This document shows positions 19,373-28,883 of a stretch of 64,000 nucleotides of DNA, piece by piece. This DNA comes from Carboxylicivirga sediminis. Its GTDB lineage: Bacteria; Bacteroidota; Bacteroidia; Bacteroidales; Marinilabiliaceae. A program made the translations under genes and the position numbers. The notes below the pieces were generated by a model. That model was given only the letters and a program-made list of their open reading frames with translations, was not told where the DNA came from and made no database searches. The DNA is taken from the NCBI RefSeq assembly GCF_018156225.1, contig NZ_JAGTAR010000001.1:310001-374000 (forward strand), in the 5' to 3' direction. The stretch's first letter is position 1; every line of letters begins with the position of its first letter.

Positions 19373-21691
19373 TTAGAACGGATATCCAATGGCGAAATTA
19401 AAAGCCAAATCATTCCAGTTTATGGCTTTTCGTCCCAGAATCCAACGCTGGCCTTCCGGTAATATCGGATCCCTCGCCTTAACACCCATATCGAGGCGAA
19501 ACACAAAGTAATTAAAGTCTAACCTGGCACCTGTTCCAACTCCTACAGCTATTTGCTTATAGAATTTATCAAACTTAAATAAGCCCATTGCATCAATTTC
19601 TTCATGGCCCGAGTTACGAATCGTCCAGATATTACCCACATCCACAAAAAATGCGCCTTCGAGTAACCAAAACAATTTAAAGCGATATTCAGCATTTGCT
19701 TCCAGCTTTATGTCGGCGGTTTGATTGTAATAGTTAAGCTGTGTTTCTTCATAGGAACCGGGTCCCAATCCCCGTACCGGCCATGCCCTGATACTGTTGG
19801 CACCGCCAGAAAAGTATCGTTTTTCGAAAGGAAGCACCGTCAGGTTGCCGTATGGATAACCGGCCCCAACAAACAAACGATAAGCAAAGGAATTAGCTCG
19901 GTTAACATTCATGTGATAGCGCCAGTCAATATCGGCCTTAATATATTGCGCATACCGAATGCCCAGTACCTCATTATAATCCTCCCCATTGCGACTTGAA
20001 AACAATGAAGCAACGCCGTCAATTATATTTCCAGCCGACTGAATATTTGCTTGCAGGAAGTGATAGTTTTTATTACCGGCGATTGATTGTTCATTATAAG
20101 TAAACGTATAGGAAGTACTGCTTATAAGGTGGTCTTCATAACTATACCGCAAGAAAGTACTATCAATATTGCTTTTGAAGTCGGGGTGTATATATGGCAC
20201 ATTAATTACACTAAAATCAATTGGCGCCAGGTAATGACTCACGAGTGGTGATGACTTCCAGGCATAACCAAATCGCCCATTGGCAATGGTTCTTGTATAA
20301 TCCGGGCGTCGCTGATAGTTGTATGATAATGTAAAGTTGGTGCGTGGATTAAAACGCCTCCGGAAATTATCGACCTTAAATGGCACCATAAATTTCGGCA
20401 AAGTCAGTGTGGCATCCCCCCCATACTCGAGGGTCTGGAATGTGCTCTTATCTTTAGCTATCTGATTTTCGCCGGCCACCCTAAAACGCATATCAAACAC
20501 CTCGCCTCCACGAAGGAAGTTTTTATGCTTATAGCGGAAACTACCTGCGGCACCCAGGTTTCCTGATGAGTTAGTCCCTTCCAAATCAACTGTGTAACTT
20601 TGCATTTTAGATGAAGACAACTGAATAATGCACTCCAGCATACCATTTCCATCACTGTCACTTTCTCCTTCAACTATCTTAAAGCGAATATTAACAAAGC
20701 GGAATAGCTGTAATTCAGACAATAGCAGTTGGGTTTTCTCTACCAATTGCTGGTTATAATAATCACCCGGAAATATATAGTTTGAGTTAACCAATACATC
20801 AGCCCTAAACTCGAGATTATCCGCATACAATATTTTACATTCTCCATATTCCAGACTATCGAACTGATTCATATAATCGGCACCTTTCCTAACAGCCTTT
20901 TGAGGATCGTAGCCCACCATGAAATAAACGTCTTTGATTTTGTACTTCCGGTGACTGATAATGGAGTCGGCTTTCCCTGACTCCTGAATGCGATCCTTAA
21001 CGATTATCAAGGAATCGTTGACACGATAATTTCCAAGAGCACTGTCCGCCAAAAAATAAACATACTCCTTTCGAAAACCATAATATCCTTCATTACGCAT
21101 ATTCTGAGTTATGCGTTTCCGCTCTTCATCATGCAAATCAGCATCAAACGGCGCTCCACTCTTCAAAACCGTTTTAGCTGTATCAGCATATACATACTTT
21201 CGGATAGAATCGTCATCAATACGGTAAGACAGCTTGTTAATACTATAACGTTCCCCTGCATTTATTGTGTACCTGACCTTTGCTTTCTTATTATTATAAA
21301 ACAAAACAGTATCGCTCACCTGAGCATTATAATAGCCTTTGTTTTTTAAAAATAAGCTGATTTGCTCATTCGACTTTTCCTTAAGCAGCTCATCATACAG
21401 CACAGGCTCCTCGCCAATGCGCCGCAACCACTGATTAAATCCTTTGCTATTATCGCGACCGGACAAGTTATACAAGCCCATATGGAAACGCCAGAAACCA
21501 AGTATCTTAACGTTTTCTTTCTGACGGATGTAGTACTTAATTTCTTCGTTGGAAATATCCTTTGCCTGATTATCGACCTCTACCTTATTGAGCAGGTATT
21601 CACCCTCAGGGACGTATTTTGTGGATCGGCATCCAAACAGTCCGACTAATATCAACAATCCAACAACTAGTAATACATGATGCCCCTTCAT
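19373..21691 (-). CDS. tamL: TamL-type outer-membrane assembly protein (BamA/TamA superfamily lipoprotein)
   Basis: 772 residues. It begins with a lipoprotein signal (LLILVGLFGC, Cys at about 21), unlike proteobacterial TamA, and this lipid anchor defines the Bacteroidota TamL variant. POTRA-like repeats follow (LLNKVEVDNQ...; YSINKLSYRI; YKIKDVYFMVGY), then a C-terminal Omp85 beta barrel starting about residue 370 and ending FNFAIGYPF with a terminal Phe. The family helps insert proteins in the outer membrane, usually with the inner-membrane-anchored TamB. Here the next gene on the strand is fba and no tamB is in the window. Upstream, transcribed away, is an RNA methyltransferase. Confidence 0.9.
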   Translation of the reverse strand: MKGHHVLLVVGLLILVGLFGCRSTKYVPEGEYLLNKVEVDNQAKDISNEEIKYYIRQKENVKILGFWRFHMGLYNLSGRDNSKGFNQWLRRIGEEPVLYDELLKEKSNEQISLFLKNKGYYNAQVSDTVLFYNNKKAKVRYTINAGERYSINKLSYRIDDDSIRKYVYADTAKTVLKSGAPFDADLHDEERKRITQNMRNEGYYGFRKEYVYFLADSALGNYRVNDSLIIVKDRIQESGKADSIISHRKYKIKDVYFMVGYDPQKAVRKGADYMNQFDSLEYGECKILYADNLEFRADVLVNSNYIFPGDYYNQQLVEKTQLLLSELQLFRFVNIRFKIVEGESDSDGNGMLECIIQLSSSKMQSYTVDLEGTNSSGNLGAAGSFRYKHKNFLRGGEVFDMRFRVAGENQIAKDKSTFQTLEYGGDATLTLPKFMVPFKVDNFRRRFNPRTNFTLSYNYQRRPDYTRTIANGRFGYAWKSSPLVSHYLAPIDFSVINVPYIHPDFKSNIDSTFLRYSYEDHLISSTSYTFTYNEQSIAGNKNYHFLQANIQSAGNIIDGVASLFSSRNGEDYNEVLGIRYAQYIKADIDWRYHMNVNRANSFAYRLFVGAGYPYGNLTVLPFEKRYFSGGANSIRAWPVRGLGPGSYEETQLNYYNQTADIKLEANAEYRFKLFWLLEGAFFVDVGNIWTIRNSGHEEIDAMGLFKFDKFYKQIAVGVGTGARLDFNYFVFRLDMGVKARDPILPEGQRWILGRKAINWNDLAFNFAIGYPF

Positions 21692-21779
21692 TAGTTCAAA
21701 TACTCCTCTGTGGTAATGGTGGTTTGGCTATGAGTTATCTTATTTTGCCATAAAGATATTTAATTCGCTTGATATGCTA

Positions 21780-21787
21780 TAACTTTG
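21780..21787 (+). promoter_or_regulatory. -7 promoter element of the RNA methyltransferase gene
   Basis: TAACTTTG matches TAnnTTTG, 41 bases before the start codon; no well-placed -33 TTG is visible. Confidence 0.45.
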
Positions 21788-21827
21788 CGCCCTATAAACA
21801 CAATTCTAATTTAAACATCATTGGGAT

Positions 21828-22595
21828 ATGCTCAGTAAAAACAAGCAAAAGTTCATTTTGTCATTAAGCAGAAAGAAGACAAGAGAACAAAATGGCATGT
21901 TTGTAGCAGAAGGAACAAAGCTGGTCACAGATTTACTTCAATCATCATGTAACCCCAAAACCCTAATAGCCACTGATGATTGGCTCAATAACAATCAGGC
22001 AGTTACTGGTAAGGTTGATGAACTTATTTCAGCCACAACAGAGGAGCTAAAAAAGGTGTCAACCCTAAAAAGCCCGCCCAGTGTAATAGGTATATTTGAG
22101 CAAAAGCAAATTAAGTATAGTATTAATTCGCTAAGCAATCAGTTGTGTTTATTGCTTGATGAAGTGCAGGACCCAGGTAATCTAGGCACCATTGTCAGAC
22201 TGGCCGATTGGTTTGGCATTGAACATGTGTTTTGCTCACTCAACTGTGCTGATATTTATAATCCCAAAACGATACAATCAACCATGGGGGCAATCAGCCG
22301 TGTAAACCTGCACTATGTTGACCCCATCAAATTTCTTACTGCCTATAAAGCTTTGAAGTTACCTGTATATGGAACTTTTCTGGACGGTACAAACATCTAT
22401 AAACAAACACTAAGCAACCAGGGACTAATTGTTATGGGCAACGAAGGCAAAGGCATAAGCAAGGAGGTTGAAAACTTTGTAGACCAACGTCTTTTTATTC
22501 CTTCTTTCCCGGCAGATATACCAACATCAGAGTCGCTAAACGTATCTGTTGCGACAGCTATTACTTGTGCCGAATTTCGTCGACAAGCTAAATAG
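21828..22595 (+). CDS. TrmH/SpoU-family RNA 2'-O-methyltransferase
   Basis: 255 residues. The N-terminal substrate-binding part (KKTREQNGMFVAEGTKLVTDLL) is followed by the SPOUT catalytic domain with the three knot motifs: LDEVQDPGNLGTIVRLADWF, LIVMGNEGKGIS, and IPTSESLNVSVATAI. The family methylates the 2'-hydroxyl of a ribose in rRNA or tRNA; the target cannot be assigned. It is divergent from tamL, and its stop lies 2 bases from the stop of the convergent flavoprotein gene, with no terminator visible between. Confidence 0.93.
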   Translation: MLSKNKQKFILSLSRKKTREQNGMFVAEGTKLVTDLLQSSCNPKTLIATDDWLNNNQAVTGKVDELISATTEELKKVSTLKSPPSVIGIFEQKQIKYSINSLSNQLCLLLDEVQDPGNLGTIVRLADWFGIEHVFCSLNCADIYNPKTIQSTMGAISRVNLHYVDPIKFLTAYKALKLPVYGTFLDGTNIYKQTLSNQGLIVMGNEGKGISKEVENFVDQRLFIPSFPADIPTSESLNVSVATAITCAEFRRQAK

Positions 22596-22597
22596 CC

Positions 22598-24172
22598 TTA
22601 ATCTATACTCTTGCCAGTCACAAATTCCCAGGCTTTCTCTGCACACTTTTCACCATCAATGGCCGATGAAGCAATACCGCCTGCATATCCGGCTCCTTCA
22701 CCACATGGATACAAACCAGCTATCTGCACATGCTGAAAGGACATCCTGTCACGGGGGATTCTAACTGGTGACGACGTACGACTTTCTACACCAACAACAA
22801 GGGCCTCGTTGGTTACAAAACCACGAGCTCGTCTGTCAAAATACTCAAATCCTTTACGCAGACGTTGCCCAATGTTCTCTGGCAACCAAAAATGCAGAGG
22901 TGAAGCAACCAGACCAGGCACATATGAACACTCTGGTAAGTCAAAAGACAACTGGCCATCCACAAAATCAGCCAGGCTCTGTGCCGGAGCAACAACACCC
23001 TGACCTCCATTAACAAATGCCAAACGCTCCAGTTCCTTCTGATATTCCAGACCGCCCAATACACCTTTATTCTGATATTCCCCAATATCATCAGGTCGAA
23101 TTTCAACAACCATGCCCGAATTGGCCCAGGGTGAGTTACGCTTCGAAGGCGACATGCCATTCACCACCATCTCATCAGCATCCGTCATAGCCGGTACAAT
23201 AAAACCTCCCGGGCACATACAAAAAGAATACACACCGCGCTCTTCTATCTGGCACGACAAACTATAGCTGGCTGCAGGTAAATAGTCTCCCCTGCCTTTG
23301 GGTGAATGATACTGTATTTGATCGATTAAATCCTGTGGATGCTCAACCCGCACGCCCATGGCCCAGGTTTTGGCTTCGAGCAAAACATTGCTTTCATCTA
23401 GCATATAATAGATATCCCTAGCCGAATGGCCCGTTGCCAATATAACAGCATCCCCGGTGATCTTATCACCAGATTGTGTTTCAACGCCGGTTATTTTCTG
23501 GCCATCTAACAGCACGTTAGTCACTTTCGTATCAAAATGCACCTCTCCTCCAGCATCAATAATAGACTGACGCATGGCTTTTATCACTTCCGGCAACTTA
23601 TCTGTACCAATATGCGGATGAGCATCAATCAGTATATCACCACTGGCCCCGTGAAAATGGAATACTTCAAGCACCTTTCTGAAATCGCCACGCTTGGTAC
23701 TCCTTGTATACAGCTTACCATCAGAGAATGTGCCGGCACCACCTTCTCCAAAAGCATAGTTTGATTCAGTATTAACAGATTCATTCCGATTAAGCAAGGC
23801 TAAATCCTTCTTGCGCTCATTGACGCCTTTACCTCGCTCAAGGACAATTGGTTTTAACCCTAATTCAACCAGACGTAAAGCAGCAAAATATCCACCCGGA
23901 CCAGCACCAACCACAACCACTTCCGGCTTATTACTCACATCAGGATACTCAAATACAACTGGTTTTTCCTTGGGCGGCTTCGCGTTGGCATAAGCCTCAA
24001 TATGCAGCTGCACCAACACAATCTTCTGACGTGCATCAATTGAACGCTTCACAACTCTAAAAGCAGATAATTTATCAGGTGACACCTTCATCTTTTTTGC
24101 AACCAATGACTTAATTAACTTATCATCAGCCGCATCTTTAGGAGAGAGTCGTAATACAATTTCGCGCTTCAT
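22598..24172 (-). CDS. COG2509-type FAD-dependent oxidoreductase
   Basis: 524-residue cytosolic flavoprotein. An N-terminal domain of about 85 residues (IVLRLSPKDAADDKLIKSLV) precedes the dinucleotide-binding fold VVVVGAGPGGYFAALRLVEL with the distal acid LERG; AFGEGGAGTFSDGKLYTRS and AVILATGHSARDIYYML are also family hallmarks. COG2509 is widespread and annotated as an uncharacterised dehydrogenase; the substrate is unknown. It ends 2 bases from the convergent methyltransferase gene and lies 69 bases after porT on the same strand. Confidence 0.9.
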   Translation of the reverse strand: MKREIVLRLSPKDAADDKLIKSLVAKKMKVSPDKLSAFRVVKRSIDARQKIVLVQLHIEAYANAKPPKEKPVVFEYPDVSNKPEVVVVGAGPGGYFAALRLVELGLKPIVLERGKGVNERKKDLALLNRNESVNTESNYAFGEGGAGTFSDGKLYTRSTKRGDFRKVLEVFHFHGASGDILIDAHPHIGTDKLPEVIKAMRQSIIDAGGEVHFDTKVTNVLLDGQKITGVETQSGDKITGDAVILATGHSARDIYYMLDESNVLLEAKTWAMGVRVEHPQDLIDQIQYHSPKGRGDYLPAASYSLSCQIEERGVYSFCMCPGGFIVPAMTDADEMVVNGMSPSKRNSPWANSGMVVEIRPDDIGEYQNKGVLGGLEYQKELERLAFVNGGQGVVAPAQSLADFVDGQLSFDLPECSYVPGLVASPLHFWLPENIGQRLRKGFEYFDRRARGFVTNEALVVGVESRTSSPVRIPRDRMSFQHVQIAGLYPCGEGAGYAGGIASSAIDGEKCAEKAWEFVTGKSID

Positions 24173-24241
24173 GCTATACCAAATATTAAAGGTTCACCCC
24201 GGAATGGAATGAATCAAATCAAAACGCAAAAGTAATTGAAT

Positions 24242-24961
24242 TTATTCAAAATAGAAGGTCAGGCAAAAAATACGCGATTTCAGCTTATCCAGTGCCTTAG
24301 TGTATGGTTCATCTCCTGGCTCTCCGGTTCCATCCGGGTTAAGAATATTGGCCAGTCCAATAGATGCTTTTGCTTCTACAGACAAGCGAAAGTAAGTTAA
24401 ATAAAAGTCGAAGCCTGCACCAAACTCCACATAGCCATCCAAAGATGTTAACAACAATCTGTCCTGCCGATTTTTAGCCAAATCGTAACGTGTATTAAAA
24501 CCTCCCACCAGGTAAGGCTTGGCATTGTGCATCCGGAAGGCATTGTACTTTAACAACAGCGGAAACTCCAGAAAAGTGGATTTAATCTTAATAGGTTCCT
24601 TTTGTTCGATGAAATTACCTTCCCTATCATAGACATTATAAGTGAGGTTACGTTGTCCGAAACTAATGCCCGGCAGAAAGCGCAGATTCAAATCCCTGGT
24701 CAGCTTATAGCTTGAAACAATTCCAATATTCAATCCAGGTGTCAACGTTAACACATCGCCATACATCATATTCCCCTGTTCATCTATAGCTTTTCCGGTA
24801 TTATACACCCTGAAGTCCATGGTATTTATCCCAATCAGAAACCCAAAGTGCAAGGGGCGTTCATCAAACGAGCGCAGGTTAGGTATTCTGCTATTCTTAC
24901 CCTGACCAGAAGCGGCACATACCTGTACTAATACAATTATTAAGAGAACCAGTTTTTTCAA
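24242..24961 (-). CDS. porT: PorT-family outer-membrane protein of the type IX secretion system
   Basis: 239 residues with an N-terminal signal peptide (LVLLIIVLVQVCAASGQG) and a predicted small beta barrel ending in aromatic FCLTFYFE. PorT (SprT) is a core T9SS component needed for export of proteins with type IX C-terminal signals. It follows ubiE after 44 bases, an adjacency seen across Bacteroidota and a strong supporting argument. The start appears to be a TTG at 24961: no in-frame ATG is available between it and an upstream stop. Substrates in this window would include the large type-B protein at 49049-53614. Confidence 0.88.
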   Translation of the reverse strand: MKKLVLLIIVLVQVCAASGQGKNSRIPNLRSFDERPLHFGFLIGINTMDFRVYNTGKAIDEQGNMMYGDVLTLTPGLNIGIVSSYKLTRDLNLRFLPGISFGQRNLTYNVYDREGNFIEQKEPIKIKSTFLEFPLLLKYNAFRMHNAKPYLVGGFNTRYDLAKNRQDRLLLTSLDGYVEFGAGFDFYLTYFRLSVEAKASIGLANILNPDGTGEPGDEPYTKALDKLKSRIFCLTFYFE

Positions 24962-25005
24962 TGGATGCGAATTGAATTTACTTTATAAACTTAGAATTAT
25001 GGTTT

Positions 25006-25734
25006 TTATTGCGCTCTCTTTTCTGATAAATAGATGGTAGCAATGCCCATGGTTTGTTTGTAACGTTTTAGCGGTGTCATACCCGCCTTCTTTAGTTCTG
25101 CATCAAATTGCTCGCCATCAGGGAAGCTTAACACCGATTCGGGCAAATAAGTATAAGCCGCCTTATCTTTGGAAATCACTCCACCCAACCACGGCAGAAT
25201 ATAACGGAAATAAAACAAATACAACTGCTTAAATGGGAAATAGGCGGGCTTAGAAAATTCTAAAACAACCATTTTACCACCAACTTTTAAGGTGCGGGCC
25301 ATATCTGTCAATCCCTTATTCAGATTCTCAAAATTACGCACACCAAAAGCCACCATCACGGCATCAAAATGGTTATCCTCAAATGGCAGATTTTCAGAGT
25401 CGCCTTCCTGCACGCTTATATGCTCCTGCAAATTGCGTCGGGCAATCTTTTCCCTAGCTACTTTAAGCATTTCTGTTGAGATATCTACCCCCACAACCTT
25501 ACATCCTAGTCTGCGATTAGCTTCCAGAGCCAAATCTCCGGTACCGGTAGCCACATCCAACACTAAAGGCTGCTCAATATCCTTTAGCAGGTTGATGGCC
25601 TTTTTACGCCAGATTTTATCAATTCCCAGCGATAAAAAATGATTCAAAAAGTCATACTTGGGCGCAATATTATTAAACATGCCCGCCACCTGAGTTTTCT
25701 TTGATCCTTCGGATGTATATGGTTTAACCGTCAT
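25006..25734 (-). CDS. ubiE: Demethylmenaquinone methyltransferase (UbiE/MenG)
   Basis: 242-residue SAM-dependent methyltransferase for the last step of menaquinone synthesis. It has GIDKIWRKKAINLL, the SAM-binding LDVATGTGDLALEA, the acidic VGVDIS strand end, and GKMVVLEFSKP. I start it at the ATG at 25734. A longer frame reaching 25812 would begin inside the terminator stem of the preceding gene and adds a hydrophobic leader not expected of this cytosolic enzyme. It is followed by porT after 44 bases. Confidence 0.95.
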   Translation of the reverse strand: MTVKPYTSEGSKKTQVAGMFNNIAPKYDFLNHFLSLGIDKIWRKKAINLLKDIEQPLVLDVATGTGDLALEANRRLGCKVVGVDISTEMLKVAREKIARRNLQEHISVQEGDSENLPFEDNHFDAVMVAFGVRNFENLNKGLTDMARTLKVGGKMVVLEFSKPAYFPFKQLYLFYFRYILPWLGGVISKDKAAYTYLPESVLSFPDGEQFDAELKKAGMTPLKRYKQTMGIATIYLSEKRAQ

Positions 25735-25783
25735 TTGATTCTTGATTTTCGTCAAAAGTATAAAAAAGGAAGAATTTATCGGA

Positions 25784-25817
25784 TAAAAAAAGAGGATGTT
25801 GCCTGTCAACACCCTCT
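25784..25817 (-). terminator. Rho-independent terminator of the TlpA-like gene
   Basis: Stem AGAGGATGTTG (25791-25801) with CAACACCCTCT (25807-25817), one G-U in the RNA; on the minus strand seven T residues follow. It lies 18 bases past the TlpA-like stop. Confidence 0.87.
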
Positions 25818-25834
25818 ATATTTTATTCAGTTCA

Positions 25835-26347
25835 CTACAAATGTGTTTTGAGAACACTTATCATGTGGTCAAACTCTGTTGGACTATACCCCTTTGAGGC
25901 ATATACAATTTTACCCGCTTTATTAATGATGTAGTTACGCGGAATTGATTGTGTAGCAAATTTGCCAAATACCTCACGATTCACATCCGGACAAAATGGC
26001 AAGTCAAAACCTTTATCTTTGGCAAACTTCGCCAAATCCTCGCTGGTATGTTCCCGACCAACAACCAAAAGCACAAAATCTTCATTGTCTTTATATACTT
26101 CCCACACTTTCTCTTCCAACACAGGTAATTCTTTCAAACAAGGCGGACACCAGGTGGCAAAAAAGTTAATCAACACCACTTTTCCTTTTAAAGACTCACT
26201 GTTTACTTCTCCATTAGGAGTTAATAGCTTAAAAGCCGGGGCTACCTCGCCGACGTTAACTTTATCCGCTTCCTCGGAACTGGCCCAAGCCACAAATACA
26301 CCTGCTGTTAGGATCAACATAACAGCTGATAATAATCTTAATTTCAT
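25835..26347 (-). CDS. TlpA/ResA-like periplasmic thioredoxin
   Basis: 170 residues: a signal peptide (about 1-22, ending AWASS), then one thioredoxin fold with the redox motif WCPPC at about residue 66 in NFFATWCPPCLKELPVLEE. The AhpC-TSA/Redoxin-type start APAFKLLTPNGEVNSESLKGKVV (quoted in part: FKLLTPNGEVNSESLKGK) is typical. Such proteins keep cysteines reduced in the periplasm, for example during cytochrome c maturation or stress; the partner is not shown. It lies 99 bases after purL on the same strand and ends in its own terminator. Confidence 0.9.
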   Translation of the reverse strand: MKLRLLSAVMLILTAGVFVAWASSEEADKVNVGEVAPAFKLLTPNGEVNSESLKGKVVLINFFATWCPPCLKELPVLEEKVWEVYKDNEDFVLLVVGREHTSEDLAKFAKDKGFDLPFCPDVNREVFGKFATQSIPRNYIINKAGKIVYASKGYSPTEFDHMISVLKTHL

Positions 26348-26446
26348 GAATTTAGTATTGTTTGTAGTTCACATGAAATTCATACCTGACAATAAAGCTT
26401 TAAAGCTAATATCAGTGATTCATTTCATAGATTTAATTGTGTTTGC

Positions 26447-28672
26447 TTACTCTCCTTCAACCCAAATTTCGAGTTTTTGTTCGAAGGCTTCTTTTAATTC
26501 GCTAATATACCCATACGACTCGTCATCGATTCGCACCTCGCCCTTGGTAACATGACCAAGAATAGAGAATGGAACATCCGTCTCCATCATAAAGTCTACA
26601 AAATCATCCTGCTTTTCAGGAGCAACTGAAACAACTACCCGACTCTGCGACTCACCAAATAAAAAGGCCTCCTTACGAATCTCAGCATCTGAGGTGATAT
26701 CAAATCCAAACTCCATAGGTATGGCTGATTCCAGCAAACTAAAGAACAGTCCGCCATTGGAAACATCATGCACTGAGCGTACCAAACCCTTTTTAATCAT
26801 CTGCATCACAGCAGCCTGTAATTCCTTTTCCTCTTCGGCATCATAATATGGTGCGGCGGATTTTTTAATGTTCAATATGCTACTGGCGTATTCAGATGAA
26901 TTAACGTCATTACGTGATTGCCCTACCAGAAAAATCATATCACCCTTATGCTTAAACGAAAGTGTACTATGGTGCTTCTTGTTTTCCATAACGCCAATCA
27001 TCCCAATAACAGGGGTTGGTGTTATTGGTTTTAGATGGCCATCTTCGGAGCGTTGATTATAAAAACTCACATTTCCACTCACCACAGGTACATTAAAATC
27101 CTTACAAGCTTTTGTTATTCCTTTAACCGACTCAACAAAGGTGCCATACACTTTGGGATCATGGGGATTACCAAAATTCAGACAATCAGATAAAGCAAGT
27201 GGTTGTCCGCCAGCACACACAATATTACGAGCGGCTTCAGCAACTGCTATTTGTGCACCAATAAACGCATCGGACTTCATATACCTTGAGTTACAATCCA
27301 TTGTAGCCGCTAAGGCTTTATCAGACCCCTCAACATTAATAAAGGCAGCATCCGACGGATAGTCGCCATTATCACCTCCGTCGCCATCTAAATTATTGAA
27401 CTTATCGGTCAGCCAGCTTTTGGATGTCACGTTCAGGTTAGACAGCATCTTTTGTACCACATCCGGATAATGATCCGGTTCGTCATAGATATCCAGATTG
27501 ATACCGGGGGCTTTATCTTTAATGTCAATAAAATCTCGCTCATAAACAGGTGATTCATCTCCAAGCATTGCTATGTTAACAGGCAACTCAGCTACAATTT
27601 CTTCCCCAGAAGAACACACAACCTTGTCACCATCAGTTACCTTTCCGATTACGGCCATAGCCACTTCCAACGACTCCACAACATCCTTAACACGCACCAA
27701 TTCTTCAGCTGGCACACAAATCAACACTCTTCCCCATGTTTGGGAAAGCAGAACATCTTTGATATTTAAACCAGCCTGCCTTTGAGGAATCTTTTCTACA
27801 GCAATCTCAGCTCCTGCGTTTCCACGAGCTGCCATTTCAACAGCTGCCCCAACAATACCCTGTGTGCCAATTGGCTGTACACCAATCAACTTCACCTGTT
27901 GATTTAATTGCTGAATCGCTTCAAACAATTCCTTTTCAATGGATGCATCCATCATTTGTTCGATGGAAACAGGTGGCGAATCTATTTCAGCCAGTATATC
28001 CGTTTCAAACACATCGCGCTCAACACCATCTTTACCTGTACGAGCACCAACAATCAGCAGAAGGCTACCTTTTCCTTCTGCCTTTCCATATATAATATTG
28101 TCTTTAGGCACTATCCCAATTGCCATATTATTCACGATAGGCGTTGTGTTATACCCCCTTGAAAAAAAAGTTTCACCTCCAAGAATAGGCACACCAAAGC
28201 CCCTTTCGAACTCACAAATTCCATCAGCCACTTCTTCAAACAGCCAACGGGCCGTATCACGTTTTCCATCACCAAAACGCAGTGAACTAAGAAATGCAGC
28301 AGGCTTAGCCCCCATTGAAACCACATCCCGCATAACTACCCGTAGGCCTGTAAAAGCACCTAAACGTGGTTGAATAGCACACGGGCTATTGTGAGATTCC
28401 ACCTTAAAAACACAGGCATTACCATCTCCCAAATCAACTACTCCCGCATTATCATCACCAGCCTCCACCAGTATATTCTCACCTTTAGTTGGCAGCGTTT
28501 TCAACCATTTGATTGAATTCTTATAACTGGCATGCTCCGACCAGAGCCTGGAAAACAATTCCAGTTCAAGGGCATTAGGATGACGATTTAACAGACTTTT
28601 TATCTTCTCAAACTCAACTGAAGTCAGGTCCAACTTCTCAGCTTCTTCTAATGACGGTATGTTCGCACTCAT
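26447..28672 (-). CDS. purL: Phosphoribosylformylglycinamidine synthase subunit PurL (small form)
   Basis: 741-residue enzyme for step four of purine synthesis, converting FGAR to FGAM with ATP and ammonia. The catalytic motif RLWSEHASYKNS is near residue 44, followed by VFKVESHNSPCAIQPR and a glycine-rich ATP site (GDGGDNGDYPSDAA region). The length is that of the small, Bacillus-type PurL, which has no glutaminase domain and therefore needs separate PurQ and PurS; neither is in the window. It starts at an ATG 190 bases from the divergent SDR gene. The upstream region contains TTACA-TT-TGTAA at 28718-28729, a possible operator. Confidence 0.95.
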   Translation of the reverse strand: MSANIPSLEEAEKLDLTSVEFEKIKSLLNRHPNALELELFSRLWSEHASYKNSIKWLKTLPTKGENILVEAGDDNAGVVDLGDGNACVFKVESHNSPCAIQPRLGAFTGLRVVMRDVVSMGAKPAAFLSSLRFGDGKRDTARWLFEEVADGICEFERGFGVPILGGETFFSRGYNTTPIVNNMAIGIVPKDNIIYGKAEGKGSLLLIVGARTGKDGVERDVFETDILAEIDSPPVSIEQMMDASIEKELFEAIQQLNQQVKLIGVQPIGTQGIVGAAVEMAARGNAGAEIAVEKIPQRQAGLNIKDVLLSQTWGRVLICVPAEELVRVKDVVESLEVAMAVIGKVTDGDKVVCSSGEEIVAELPVNIAMLGDESPVYERDFIDIKDKAPGINLDIYDEPDHYPDVVQKMLSNLNVTSKSWLTDKFNNLDGDGGDNGDYPSDAAFINVEGSDKALAATMDCNSRYMKSDAFIGAQIAVAEAARNIVCAGGQPLALSDCLNFGNPHDPKVYGTFVESVKGITKACKDFNVPVVSGNVSFYNQRSEDGHLKPITPTPVIGMIGVMENKKHHSTLSFKHKGDMIFLVGQSRNDVNSSEYASSILNIKKSAAPYYDAEEEKELQAAVMQMIKKGLVRSVHDVSNGGLFFSLLESAIPMEFGFDITSDAEIRKEAFLFGESQSRVVVSVAPEKQDDFVDFMMETDVPFSILGHVTKGEVRIDDESYGYISELKEAFEQKLEIWVEGE

Positions 28673-28717
28673 GGTTCAGCATTTTTGAATTGTTCTTTTT
28701 AGCAGAAACAATTTAAA

Positions 28718-28729
28718 TTACATTTGTAA
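28718..28729. promoter_or_regulatory. Short palindrome between purL and the SDR gene
   Basis: TTACA, TT, TGTAA. It also contains TACATTTG, a -7-like box on the plus strand toward the SDR gene, but without a TTG at the right distance. Operator and promoter readings are both possible. Confidence 0.3.
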
Positions 28730-28883
28730 TGGGTTTTGGCTAGTATCTAATACATGTTGAAAGTATAAAAAATAACAGAAATACCAAACGGATAACTGCA
28801 ATTAAAAGACGGGAATTAGAAACATCGCCGGCATCTATTCGAAGGTCAATCAGATTAAATCAATGCTAATTAAAGATATCACA

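Noticed and set aside
25735-25812. Longer ubiE frame with a hydrophobic N-terminus
   Set aside because: It begins inside the terminator of the upstream gene and would give a leader not expected in UbiE.
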